DNA of 7,686 nucleotides from Thermodesulfovibrio sp. (GCA_027050975.1 JALUAR010000170.1:4284-11969); one strand, 5' to 3'. Shown: positions 1 to 7,265, numbered from the stretch's first letter. Numbers and translations: made by a program. Notes: a model not told the origin generated them from the sequence alone.

Positions 1-266
1 ACTCCAGTGAATGGCTATACGAACTCAGATTTCACAAGGCAGAGATTGAAAAAAGACTCAAAAGCTACGGTGTTAAGACCGTAAGGTTCAAGCTGGGGAG
101 ATTCTATAAAAAGCCCCGGCAAAAGGTATTTGAAAGGGGGGACTCTCAAACTGCTATTCCTGAGGATCTGATAAACGATATTGGTATCCACATAAATGAT
201 CCCAAGTTACGAGAGTCCCTTGTGCGTGCAATTCAGGCCTCAATCAGCCGCAAGCCATCGCCTTAG
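1..266 (+). CDS. DUF721 / DciA-like protein, C-terminal part (5' end outside window)
   Basis: An open frame runs from the window edge (first full codon at base 3) to a TAG at 264-266, giving 87 residues. The first part, SSEWLYELRFHKAEIEKRL then GVKTVRFKLG, matches the end of the DUF721 domain as I know it: a conserved W-x-x-E-L strand/helix followed by a strand ending in R-x-x-x-G. DciA members of this family help load the replicative helicase; many other DUF721 proteins have no proven role. The tail after the domain (about residues 36-87) is basic and then contains a helix-like stretch (ending in RESLVRAIQASIS). The start codon and N-terminus lie outside the window, so length cannot be judged. 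It converges on clpX, and the two coding regions overlap by 4 bp. The family call is from pattern memory on a partial protein, so it is moderate; a DciA function specifically is less sure. Confidence 0.6.
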   Translation, partial: SSEWLYELRFHKAEIEKRLKSYGVKTVRFKLGRFYKKPRQKVFERGDSQTAIPEDLINDIGIHINDPKLRESLVRAIQASISRKPSP

Positions 267-273
267 GCTGATT
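242..273. repeat. 8-bp inverted repeat across the convergent stop codons
   Basis: AATCAGCC (242-249) and GGCTGATT (266-273) are perfect inverted copies separated by 16 bases. The structure lies exactly over the meeting point of the DUF721 gene and clpX, including both stop codons. A hairpin here could help end transcription from either side, but neither strand has a good run of T after the stem and the loop is long, so a terminator role is only a possibility. Confidence 0.35.
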
Positions 274-1498
274 CCCTGTCCTTTTCATAGAGGAGAATCG
301 GTCTTTCGTTACGGGTAACCACATCTTCGTTTATGATACACTCCTTCACACCCTTCTGTGAAGGAATCTCATACATCACCTCAAGCATAATATCCTCAAG
401 TATGGACCTCAACCCCCTTGCACCTGTCTTACGCTCTATCGCCTTCTTTGCAATGGCATGGAGCGCACCCTCTGTAAAGCGGAGTTTTACGTTATCTATA
501 GAGAGGAGTTTTTCAAACTGCTTTGTAAGGGCATTCTTTGGCTCTGTGAGAATTCTTACAAGGGCCTTCTCATCCAGTTCCGTAAGTGTGGCCACCACCG
601 GCAGTCTTCCCACAAATTCCGGAATCATGCCATACTTGATGAGGTCTCCCGGCTCCACATGATCAAGTATATTGCCTATCTTTCTCTTTGCAGTAACCTC
701 TGCTCCGAAGCCAACAGTCTTTTTCCCTATTCTTCGCTCGATAATCTCCTCAAGACCGACAAAGGCTCCTCCGCAGATGAAGAGTATATTTGTGGTATCC
801 ACCTGAATATACTCCTGCTGCGGATGCTTCCTGCCACCCTGTGGTGGTACATTGGCTATGGTGCCTTCTATGATCTTTAGCAGTGCCTGCTGCACGCCCT
901 CGCCGGATACATCCCTTGTTATCGACGGGCTGTCAGCCTTTCTGCCTATTTTGTCAATCTCATCTATATAAATAATTCCCCTCTGTGCCCTTTCCACATC
1001 ATAGTTGGCTGCCTGAAGGAGTTTCAGTATAATATTTTCCACATCCTCTCCTACATAACCTGCCTCTGTCAGTGTGGTGGCATCTGCTATACAGAAGGGA
1101 ACATCCAGAATCTTTGCCAGAGTCTGGGCAAGTAGAGTCTTTCCAGTACCTGTTGGACCGATGAGAAGAATATTGCTCTTCTGAATCTCCACATCGGACT
1201 TTATGGGATTGTAAATCCTCTTGTAATGGTTATGAACCGCAACGGAGAGGATTTTTTTGGCCCTGTCCTGTCCTATCACATATTCGTCAAGGGCCTTGTG
1301 TATTTCCATTGGTGTGGGCAACGATGGCAGTGGAGCCTTCTCCTTCTGCAGTTGCATCTCCTCTGCAAGGATCTCATTGCAGAGCTCTACACACTCATCG
1401 CAGATATACACTGTTGGGCCTGCGATGAGCTTTTTTACCTCATCCTGACTCTTTCCGCAGAAAGAGCAGTATAATTTATTGTCCTCTTTTTTTGCCAT
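263..1498 (-). CDS. clpX: ClpX, ATP-dependent unfoldase subunit of the Clp protease
   Basis: 411 residues, close to the usual 410-425. ClpX forms a cytoplasmic AAA+ hexamer that unfolds tagged proteins and feeds them into ClpP. The N-terminal zinc domain has C11, C14, C33 and C36. Then come Walker A GPTGTGKT (114-121), the pore loop GYVG (147-150), Walker B IIYIDEID (175-182), the RKH loop (223-225) and the sensor-2 GAR (359-361). The ClpP-docking IGF loop reads VGF (262-264), a conservative change. The start is supported by GGAGG at 1505-1509, six bases from ATG. It is the last gene of tig-clpP-clpX, 32 bases after clpP, and probably co-transcribed. The stop (TAA) overlaps the stop of the convergent DUF721 gene. 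No convincing terminator was found just downstream, so the transcript may run antisense into that gene. Confidence 0.98.
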   Translation of the reverse strand: MAKKEDNKLYCSFCGKSQDEVKKLIAGPTVYICDECVELCNEILAEEMQLQKEKAPLPSLPTPMEIHKALDEYVIGQDRAKKILSVAVHNHYKRIYNPIKSDVEIQKSNILLIGPTGTGKTLLAQTLAKILDVPFCIADATTLTEAGYVGEDVENIILKLLQAANYDVERAQRGIIYIDEIDKIGRKADSPSITRDVSGEGVQQALLKIIEGTIANVPPQGGRKHPQQEYIQVDTTNILFICGGAFVGLEEIIERRIGKKTVGFGAEVTAKRKIGNILDHVEPGDLIKYGMIPEFVGRLPVVATLTELDEKALVRILTEPKNALTKQFEKLLSIDNVKLRFTEGALHAIAKKAIERKTGARGLRSILEDIMLEVMYEIPSQKGVKECIINEDVVTRNERPILLYEKDRESA

Positions 1499-1530
1499 TT
1501 TTTTCCTCCGAAAATACTTACTCCAGTGAT

Positions 1531-2124
1531 CTACTCATTTTTCTTCAGACTGTAGATCACATCATCTACAAGGCCGTACTCCTTGGCCTCCTCAGCAGAC
1601 ATGAAGAAATCCCTGTCTGTGTCAGCCTGTATCTTTTCAAAGGGCTGACCGGTATGCAGAGAGAGAATATTATTCAGGGTTTCCTTCAGTCTGAGAATCT
1701 CTCTGGCATGGATTTCAACATCCGTTGCCTGACCATGAAATCCACCCATGGGCTGATGAATCATTATCCTGGAGTTGGGCAGGGCAAATCTTTTGCCCTT
1801 TGTACCGGCAGCAAGAAGTAGTGCTCCCATACTTGCTGCCTGTCCCAGGCAGTATGTGGCAATATCAGGCTTTACATACTGCATGGTGTCGTATATTGCC
1901 AGCCCTGCAGATACAATACCTCCGGGAGAGTTGATGTACACATGTATGTCCTTTTCAGGGTCCTCTGTCTGTAGAAACAGTAGCTGGGCAATTACCGTAT
2001 TTGCCACATGGTCATCAATGGGAGTGCCTATAAAGACAATCCTATCCTTCAGTAGCCTTGAATATATATCGTAGGCCCTTTCGGTTCTGCCGGTCTGTTC
2101 TATAACTATTGGAATTATACTCAT
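1531..2124 (-). CDS. clpP: ClpP, ATP-dependent Clp protease proteolytic subunit
   Basis: 197 residues, the normal size for mature-type ClpP. It is a serine peptidase that forms a double heptameric barrel in the cytoplasm and degrades proteins fed by ClpX. The catalytic triad is visible: S98 in GQAASMGA, H123 in MIHQP and D172 in DRDFF. The N-terminus IPIVIEQTGRTERAYDIYSRL is the standard axial-loop region (quoted up to the conserved YDIYSRLL segment), with little or no propeptide. The ATG overlaps the tig stop as ATGA (2121-2124), which implies translational coupling; a GGAG-like site lies inside the end of tig. clpX follows after 32 bases. Nothing is missing or odd. Confidence 0.98.
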   Translation of the reverse strand: MSIIPIVIEQTGRTERAYDIYSRLLKDRIVFIGTPIDDHVANTVIAQLLFLQTEDPEKDIHVYINSPGGIVSAGLAIYDTMQYVKPDIATYCLGQAASMGALLLAAGTKGKRFALPNSRIMIHQPMGGFHGQATDVEIHAREILRLKETLNNILSLHTGQPFEKIQADTDRDFFMSAEEAKEYGLVDDVIYSLKKNE

Positions 2125-3407
2125 TCTGAATCTCCTTTCGGTTCTGTCTCGGATTTGGTCTCTTTTTCCTGAGCAGCCTTTTCGGTTGTCTTCTTGTGAA
2201 GGAGGTCCAGGACCTTTTCTCTCCTGAGGTTCTGTCTGAAGTTGTAGTATGCCTCTTCATTGGGAAGATACATCTGTATAAAGCTCTCAGGGGAGAGATA
2301 CATGCTGCTGGCTACCTCTACAATCCTCTTCCGCGCCTCCTCGTCACTGACCTCAACACCTTCCTTATCGGCAATTGCATCGAGGAGGAGATTGATTTTC
2401 ACGTTCTTCTCTGCCTTCTCTCTCAGTTCCTCCTTCAGGGCCTCCTCATCAGCATCAGGCTTTATCCTCTTCTGCTCGGCAACGAGGCTTCTAAGTTCCG
2501 ATTCCACAAGCCCTTCGGGCAGGTCAAAGTCATGATCCTTCAGAAGCTGCTCAATCAGTTCCTGCTTCTGTTTGTTTTCGAGCATCTCTGTTTTTGCCTT
2601 TATTATTCCCTCTTTAACCGCCTCTTTAAGCTTCTCCATGTCATCGTAACCGAGTTCCTTTGCAAACTTGTCGTCAAGCTCGGCCTTTCTGAGTCGTCTT
2701 ACTTCTGTTATGGTCCCTTTCAGAGTAAGCGTTTTTCCGCTGAGGTTCTTGTTTATATAATCCTCCGGAAAGGTTGCCTTTACCTCGAATGTGTCAGAGG
2801 CACGTTTGCCTCTGAGGGCCTCTGAGATCTCCTCGGGTATGATGTCACTTCCTACCTTAATGAACTGGTTTGAGACCTTCTGTTCCTCTTCAACTATCTC
2901 ATAGTCCACAATTACAAGGTCATCATCTGTGATCTCTCCGTCTGTGATGGTTTCGTATGAGGACTTTTCAACCTGGAGACGTTCAAGGGTGTTTTCGATC
3001 TCCTCTTCCGTTACCTCTATCTCCTCCTGGATGAGTTCAAAGCTGTCATATTTTAGATCCTTTATCTCAGGCCTGATCTCTACAGTAAATGTCAGCTTAA
3101 GAGGTGATTTTCTTTTAAAATCATAGTCTTCAAACACAGGTGGCGTAACAGGGACAACATTCTCTTCCCGAATAGCCTTCAGATAGTATTCGGGAATAGC
3201 CTTCTCTAAAACCTCTGTTTCCACATCCTTGCCGAACCTCTTTTCCAGAAGTGAAAGCGGGGCCTTGCCGGGTCTGAATCCTGGCAGTTTTACGTTTCTG
3301 CCCAGGTTTCTCAGGGCATCCACTATCCGCTGCTCCAGAACATCAGCAGGCACTTCCACGACGAATCTCTTTTTGGTAGGGTTAATATCTTCTACTGTCT
3401 TTAACAT
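2121..3407 (-). CDS. tig: Trigger factor, ribosome-associated chaperone
   Basis: 428 residues, typical for the family. Trigger factor binds the ribosome exit tunnel and shields nascent chains. The ribosome-docking signature GFRPGKAP is at 43-50 in the N-terminal domain (about 1-115). The central PPIase domain (about 155-235) is recognisable from TFPEDY (212-217) and the following strand. However, the usual IPGFE motif reads IPEEI (190-194) and the preceding loop is shortened, so prolyl isomerase activity may be lost. The ELDDKFAKELG segment (243-253) opens the long helical C-terminal chaperone domain. The tail is highly charged (K/E-rich). A strong AGGAGG lies 4 bases before the ATG. It is first in the tig-clpP-clpX order, which is common across bacteria, and has its own likely promoter in the 65-base gap after cobS. 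Confidence 0.97.
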   Translation of the reverse strand: MLKTVEDINPTKKRFVVEVPADVLEQRIVDALRNLGRNVKLPGFRPGKAPLSLLEKRFGKDVETEVLEKAIPEYYLKAIREENVVPVTPPVFEDYDFKRKSPLKLTFTVEIRPEIKDLKYDSFELIQEEIEVTEEEIENTLERLQVEKSSYETITDGEITDDDLVIVDYEIVEEEQKVSNQFIKVGSDIIPEEISEALRGKRASDTFEVKATFPEDYINKNLSGKTLTLKGTITEVRRLRKAELDDKFAKELGYDDMEKLKEAVKEGIIKAKTEMLENKQKQELIEQLLKDHDFDLPEGLVESELRSLVAEQKRIKPDADEEALKEELREKAEKNVKINLLLDAIADKEGVEVSDEEARKRIVEVASSMYLSPESFIQMYLPNEEAYYNFRQNLRREKVLDLLHKKTTEKAAQEKETKSETEPKGDSE

Positions 3408-3440
3408 CTTTCCTCCTATCAGCTTAAAAGGTACTATTTT

Positions 3441-3470
3441 AATTTAAATGGATAGGGATGGCTTTGTCAA
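3441..3470 (-). promoter_or_regulatory. Likely promoter of tig-clpP-clpX
   Basis: On the - strand a perfect TTGACA (3470-3465) begins two bases after the cobS stop. With a 17- or 18-base spacer it is followed by TTAAAT or TAAATT, both only fair -10 matches, in an AT-rich stretch. The tig ATG is about 35 bases further on, with AGGAGG in between. I see no terminator between cobS and tig, so read-through from the B12 operon may add to this promoter. Confidence 0.5.
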
Positions 3471-3472
3471 TT

Positions 3473-4237
3473 TCAGCGGATCGAAAGCAAAAGTAAAAAG
3501 ACCAACTCCCCAATCTCTGCTATAGAGCCGAGGGTATCGCCTGTAAGCCCCCCGAACTGCCTTTTATAAACTCTGAGGAGTATTACTGTGACTAAGTACG
3601 CTATCAGTATTCCTATAAGAGGTTTTAACGCTGAAGTGCCACTTAACAGGGAGAGTATCAAGATTATAAATAACAATAAAGTTGTAGATACCGTGAGTTC
3701 CCTGCTCGTTGTGTTCTCGACAAATAGTTTTCCAAGCCCCTCCGGTCTGGCTGCATTGGAATGAAACATGGCCGGAACCATCACCCAGGCGCCAACTACA
3801 GGAAAGAGTATGAGAGCAGATGACTGGCCTGAGTTCAGTAGCCCCTTAATAAGAAGATATTTTAAAAGTAATGAGAGCGTTATTGAGGCTACACCTGCAG
3901 GCCCTGTGGTGCTGTCCTTCATAATTTCGAGCTTTTTATCTCTGGACTTTCTTGAGGCAATGGCATCGAAGGTGTCGGCAAGGCCATCCAGATGAAAGCC
4001 ACCGTTTATAAGTACGGAAGCCACAAGCAGGACTGCTGCGGTGAGTTCAGGTGAGAATCCATCCTTTATTAGAAGATAAAGAATGTAAAATAATACCCCT
4101 TTGAAAAAACCCACCAGGGGGAAGAGGGCAGAAGATGTACCCACGTCAAGGTCTCGAAGTTCTCTGTTCTCATACAGACGTGCAGGCAGGGGCACGATAG
4201 TGAGAAACTGAAAAGCTATTAATAGTCTGGTAAACAT
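3473..4237 (-). CDS. cobS: CobS, adenosylcobinamide-GDP ribazoletransferase (cobalamin synthase)
   Basis: An integral membrane enzyme that joins adenosylcobinamide-GDP to alpha-ribazole phosphate, giving adenosylcobalamin phosphate. With the ATG at 4237 it has 254 residues, normal for the family. The signature GGFHLDGLADTFDA is at 79-92, followed by KLEIMKDSTTGPAGV, and near the C-terminus GGLTGDTLGSIAEIGELVF. Between these are several hydrophobic segments (roughly five to seven membrane spans). Start choice: an in-frame TTG at 4261 would add eight residues (MYVNNNPV), but homologues as I recall them begin just before the FQFLTIVPLP segment, which favours ATG 4237. Neither start has a clear Shine-Dalgarno site; the nearest GGAG lies inside the end of cobT. 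It is the last gene of the B12 block, following cobT by 12-35 bases depending on the start. Confidence 0.93.
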   Translation of the reverse strand: MFTRLLIAFQFLTIVPLPARLYENRELRDLDVGTSSALFPLVGFFKGVLFYILYLLIKDGFSPELTAAVLLVASVLINGGFHLDGLADTFDAIASRKSRDKKLEIMKDSTTGPAGVASITLSLLLKYLLIKGLLNSGQSSALILFPVVGAWVMVPAMFHSNAARPEGLGKLFVENTTSRELTVSTTLLLFIILILSLLSGTSALKPLIGILIAYLVTVILLRVYKRQFGGLTGDTLGSIAEIGELVFLLLLSIR

Positions 4238-4272
4238 TACAGGATTGTTATTAACATACAATCAAACAGTTG

Positions 4273-5328
4273 CTAATTCTCCTTCTCTCCAGTTACCCCT
4301 GCCTCCTCAAAGGTGGCCATCTCTCTGTATATCTTCAGTCCTGCATCAAGCAGTGTCATGGCAAGGGCTGCTCCTGTTCCTTCACCAAGCCTGAGGTCCA
4401 GGTCAAGTACGGGCCTGAGGTTCATGTACTCGAGCATTGCTCTGTGTCCCTGCTCCTGAGACATATGAGCAGCAAACATATATTCTGCTGTTGTCTGGTT
4501 TAATGTGTATGCAATAAGGGCGCCGGCTGTTGATATAAAGCCGTCAACCACTACAGGTAAGCCCAGTTCAGCAGCACCAATACACAATCCTGCAATGCCA
4601 CCTATTTCGGCTCCACCTACCTTTGCCAGTACATCTACGGGATCAGATGGGTCGGGATTGTTTATTTTTATAGCCTCTTCTATAACAGTTATCTTTCTCT
4701 GCAGTGCCTCATCTCCTATGCCTGTTCCTCTACCGGTAACATCCTTAACCGGCCGACCTGTAAGAACAGCAGCAACAGCTGAAGATGGTGTGGTGTTTGC
4801 AATGCCCATCTCTCCAGTGGCAAACATTCTGTAACCTTGCTTAGCATATTGACGGACAAGCTCTATGCCAACCTCAATACATTTTTCCGCCTCCTCACGA
4901 CTCATGGCAGGCCCCTTTGCAATATTGCCCGTACCGTAGACAACCTTCTTCTTTATCAGTCCATCAAGATCGTCAAAGTCAAAATTCACACCGATATCCA
5001 CCACTACCACATCTGCACCAGCATGCCTGGCAAGTACATTTATTCCGGCTCCACCACGGACAAAGTTATAAACCATCTGTCTCGTAACCTCCTGAGGATA
5101 GGCAGAAACCCCTTCTTTGGCAACTCCGTGGTCACCGGCAAAGGTGAACACCACCTTTTTGGGAACCTCCGGCATCGGGTCGTTGTATATGCCAACCAGC
5201 CTTCTGGCAAACTCCTCAAGTCTTCCCAGGCTGCCGGGTGGTTTTGTCAGGTTATCAAGTCTCTTTTGTGCAATTTCATGTAACTCATTCCTGACATGCC
5301 TTATTTTCGACAGACTCTCTTTTAACAT
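4273..5328 (-). CDS. cobT: CobT, nicotinate-nucleotide:benzimidazole phosphoribosyltransferase
   Basis: 351 residues, the usual size. It moves ribose phosphate from nicotinate mononucleotide to a benzimidazole base with alpha linkage, making the lower nucleotide of B12. Motifs seen: KPPGSLGRLEE (29-39), FAGDHGVAKEGVSAYPQEVT (63-82), the GEMGIANTT segment with E174 (172-180), and RLGEGTGAA with E316 (313-321). E174 and E316 correspond by motif to the active-site glutamates of the Salmonella enzyme (E174, E317). A GGAGG seven bases before the ATG supports the start. It follows cobU by 22 bases. The neighbouring ThiC-like gene suggests the natural substrate is 5-hydroxybenzimidazole; CobT enzymes generally accept several benzimidazoles, so the sequence alone does not settle this. 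Confidence 0.97.
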   Translation of the reverse strand: MLKESLSKIRHVRNELHEIAQKRLDNLTKPPGSLGRLEEFARRLVGIYNDPMPEVPKKVVFTFAGDHGVAKEGVSAYPQEVTRQMVYNFVRGGAGINVLARHAGADVVVVDIGVNFDFDDLDGLIKKKVVYGTGNIAKGPAMSREEAEKCIEVGIELVRQYAKQGYRMFATGEMGIANTTPSSAVAAVLTGRPVKDVTGRGTGIGDEALQRKITVIEEAIKINNPDPSDPVDVLAKVGGAEIGGIAGLCIGAAELGLPVVVDGFISTAGALIAYTLNQTTAEYMFAAHMSQEQGHRAMLEYMNLRPVLDLDLRLGEGTGAALAMTLLDAGLKIYREMATFEEAGVTGEKEN

Positions 5329-5350
5329 TTCTAATCCTCCCGGAATTGGA

Positions 5351-5923
5351 TTATCCCTTTATTTTTAAAGGTATTCCACTTATGAGTACATAAACCTCAT
5401 CTGCTATCTCGGCAAGAGCCTGGTTAAGATGTCCCGCCATATCCCTGAAAAATCTTGCCAGTGGATTGTCGGGAACAATCCCCATGCCCACTTCATTTGT
5501 AACGATGTACACAACAGCTTCGCTGAGCCGGTTGAGGGTTGTTAAGAGTTCCTCTTTGTATCTATTAACCAGATTCTGAATGTTGCTGTCAGGGACCACC
5601 TCGGTTACTCCGGCCGAATGAATCGGTATCTGCCTTGTGATTATATTTGAAAGCCATATGGTGATACAGTCAATCAGAATTATGGTATTCGGATTGTCGA
5701 GTTCTTTCAGCCTGTCCTGAAGCCGTAAAGGCTCTTCTATAGTTGTCCACTCCGGTGGTCTGTCCTGTTGATGCCTTCTGATGCGCTCTGCCATTTCCTC
5801 ATCAACTGCCTCGGCAGTAGCTATATAAATCCTATGTCCGCCTTTGCTGTCAGCCTCTTTCAGGGCAAAGGAACTCTTTCCGCTTCTTGTTCCGCCAGTT
5901 ACAAGAATAATTTTTGAGTTCAT
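5351..5923 (-). CDS. cobU: CobU/CobP, adenosylcobinamide kinase / guanylyltransferase
   Basis: 190 residues, near the usual 175-190. This bifunctional cytoplasmic enzyme phosphorylates adenosylcobinamide and then transfers GMP to it, forming adenosylcobinamide-GDP for CobS. The P-loop GGTRSGKSS is at 10-18. The IYIATAEA strand and the RRHQQDRPPEW motif follow; H51 is the expected guanylylated histidine (His46 in the Salmonella protein). The conserved end VTNEVGMGIVPDNPLARFFRD is present (about 141-161). The ATG is preceded by only a weak ribosome site, so it may depend on coupling with the upstream ThiC-like gene, which ends 35 bases before. cobT follows 22 bases later. Confidence 0.97.
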   Translation of the reverse strand: MNSKIILVTGGTRSGKSSFALKEADSKGGHRIYIATAEAVDEEMAERIRRHQQDRPPEWTTIEEPLRLQDRLKELDNPNTIILIDCITIWLSNIITRQIPIHSAGVTEVVPDSNIQNLVNRYKEELLTTLNRLSEAVVYIVTNEVGMGIVPDNPLARFFRDMAGHLNQALAEIADEVYVLISGIPLKIKG

Positions 5924-5958
5924 GGCTCTGATACCATATGAGTTTTTATCTATCTGTT

Positions 5959-7260
5959 CTATCTCTTGTCCGATCCCTCAAGATCCTTAATGAACATGCC
6001 GCTCAGGATATGATTGGCACAGAAGCTGCCGCACATGGTGCATGTACTGCCGTCTCCGTTTCCTCTCTTGTCCTTTATCTCCTTTGCTCGCTCCTGGTCA
6101 ATACACAGGCTAAACTGTTTGTTCCAATCCATATCTCTTCTTGCCTTGGACATCTCCTTGTCTCTGTCCCGCTTTTTCAGCTTTATCATATCACCAATAT
6201 GGGCAGCCACCCTTGCTGCCATAACTCCCTCTCTCACATCTTCAGGGAATGGAAGCCCTAAGTGTTCGGAAGGGGTTACATAACAGATAAAGTCAGCGCC
6301 ATAGGCTGATGACAGAGCAGCACCGATTGCTGCGGTTATATGGTCATATCCTGGGGCAATATCCGTTGTTATGGGTCCTAGCATATAAAAAGGTGCCTCG
6401 CCGGACATTCTCTTTTCAAGAATCACGTTAGCTTCTATCTCATCAATAGGAATATGTCCGGGGCCTTCCACCATTGTCTGACATCCCATCTCACGACCTA
6501 TCTCGGCAAGTTCGCAATTGATAAGGAGTTCCTGAATCTGTACCCTGTCTGTTGAATCGTGAATGGCACCGGCCCTGAATCCGTTTCCGAGACTCAACAC
6601 AACATCATGCTTTTTAAGTATCTCCACAACCCTGTCGAAATGCTCATAAAGGGGGTTCTCCTTGTTGTTATGCTCCATCCAGGCCACCATGTACGAGCCA
6701 CCTTTGGAGACAAGCCCTCCGTATCTGTATTTCTGACGTCTGAGCATCTCCACTGTTCTGCGGTTGATTCCGCAGTGAATCGCCATAAATCCCACACCCT
6801 CTTCGCATTGACGTTCCGTTACTTCCCAGAGCAGTTCCTCCGGCATGTCCACCGCAGCTCCATACTTATCTATGGCAATGGCGAATGCTTCATAAAGGGG
6901 AACCGTTCCCACAGGCAGAGTGATTGCCTCCATAACAGCCTTTCTAATCGCCTTTATATCTCCTCCCACACTGAGGTCCATCAGGGTATCTGCTCCGTAG
7001 CGTTCGGCAACCCGTGCCTTTTCAACCTCCATATCAAGATCAATGATATCCGTTGAGGTTCCGATTGAGGCGTTTATCTTTGTCCTGAGCCCTTTCCCTA
7101 TACCGACGATTCTGGATTTTCTATTCTTATTCGCAGGTATTACTATCTGACCCTTTGCCACACGCTCTCTTATTGTTTCAGGTGATAGGCCCTCATTCTC
7201 GGCAACGGCTCTTATCTCCTCTGTTAACTCTCCTGCTTTTGCACGTTCAATCTGTGTCAT
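5959..7260 (-). CDS. bzaF: ThiC-like 5-hydroxybenzimidazole synthase (BzaF type); alternative: ThiC
   Basis: 433 residues, the short ThiC-family form. ThiC turns AIR into the thiamin pyrimidine; the paralogue BzaF turns AIR into 5-hydroxybenzimidazole, the base of Factor III B12, both by radical-SAM chemistry. Family motifs: ENPLYEHFD (201-209), EGPGHIP (265-271) and EHLGLP (332-337), whose histidines are the expected metal ligands, and a C-terminal cluster motif C407-X2-C410-X3-C414. The ThiC hallmark SLGDGLRPG reads SLGNGFRAG (223-231), and HAG reads HCG (162-164). Context decides the call: it is first in a run with cobU, cobT and cobS, behind a B12 riboswitch, and no TPP riboswitch is visible. 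AAGGAGG five bases before the ATG fixes the start. No bzaC/D/E-like methyltransferase is nearby. ThiC-family membership is certain; the BzaF role is inferred from context and motif changes. Confidence 0.85.
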   Translation of the reverse strand: MTQIERAKAGELTEEIRAVAENEGLSPETIRERVAKGQIVIPANKNRKSRIVGIGKGLRTKINASIGTSTDIIDLDMEVEKARVAERYGADTLMDLSVGGDIKAIRKAVMEAITLPVGTVPLYEAFAIAIDKYGAAVDMPEELLWEVTERQCEEGVGFMAIHCGINRRTVEMLRRQKYRYGGLVSKGGSYMVAWMEHNNKENPLYEHFDRVVEILKKHDVVLSLGNGFRAGAIHDSTDRVQIQELLINCELAEIGREMGCQTMVEGPGHIPIDEIEANVILEKRMSGEAPFYMLGPITTDIAPGYDHITAAIGAALSSAYGADFICYVTPSEHLGLPFPEDVREGVMAARVAAHIGDMIKLKKRDRDKEMSKARRDMDWNKQFSLCIDQERAKEIKDKRGNGDGSTCTMCGSFCANHILSGMFIKDLEGSDKR

Positions 7261-7265
7261 CCTTG

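Noticed and set aside
100..135. GCC/GGC mini-stem followed by TTTTTAT on the - strand, downstream of clpX
   Set aside because: Only three base pairs with a two-base loop; too weak to call a terminator.
2196..2825. Long + strand frame of 209 codons opposite tig
   Set aside because: Shadow of a clear trigger factor gene; leucine/cysteine-rich with no domain character.
5920..5937. Tiny frame (M-V-S-E-P-stop) whose stop overlaps the cobU ATG as ATGA
   Set aside because: Five codons with no Shine-Dalgarno site; probably chance, although it could in principle couple cobU translation.
5959..7260. Plain naming of the first operon gene as thiC for thiamin synthesis
   Set aside because: B12 riboswitch, cob neighbours and altered ThiC motifs favour a BzaF role; thiC is kept as the alternative.
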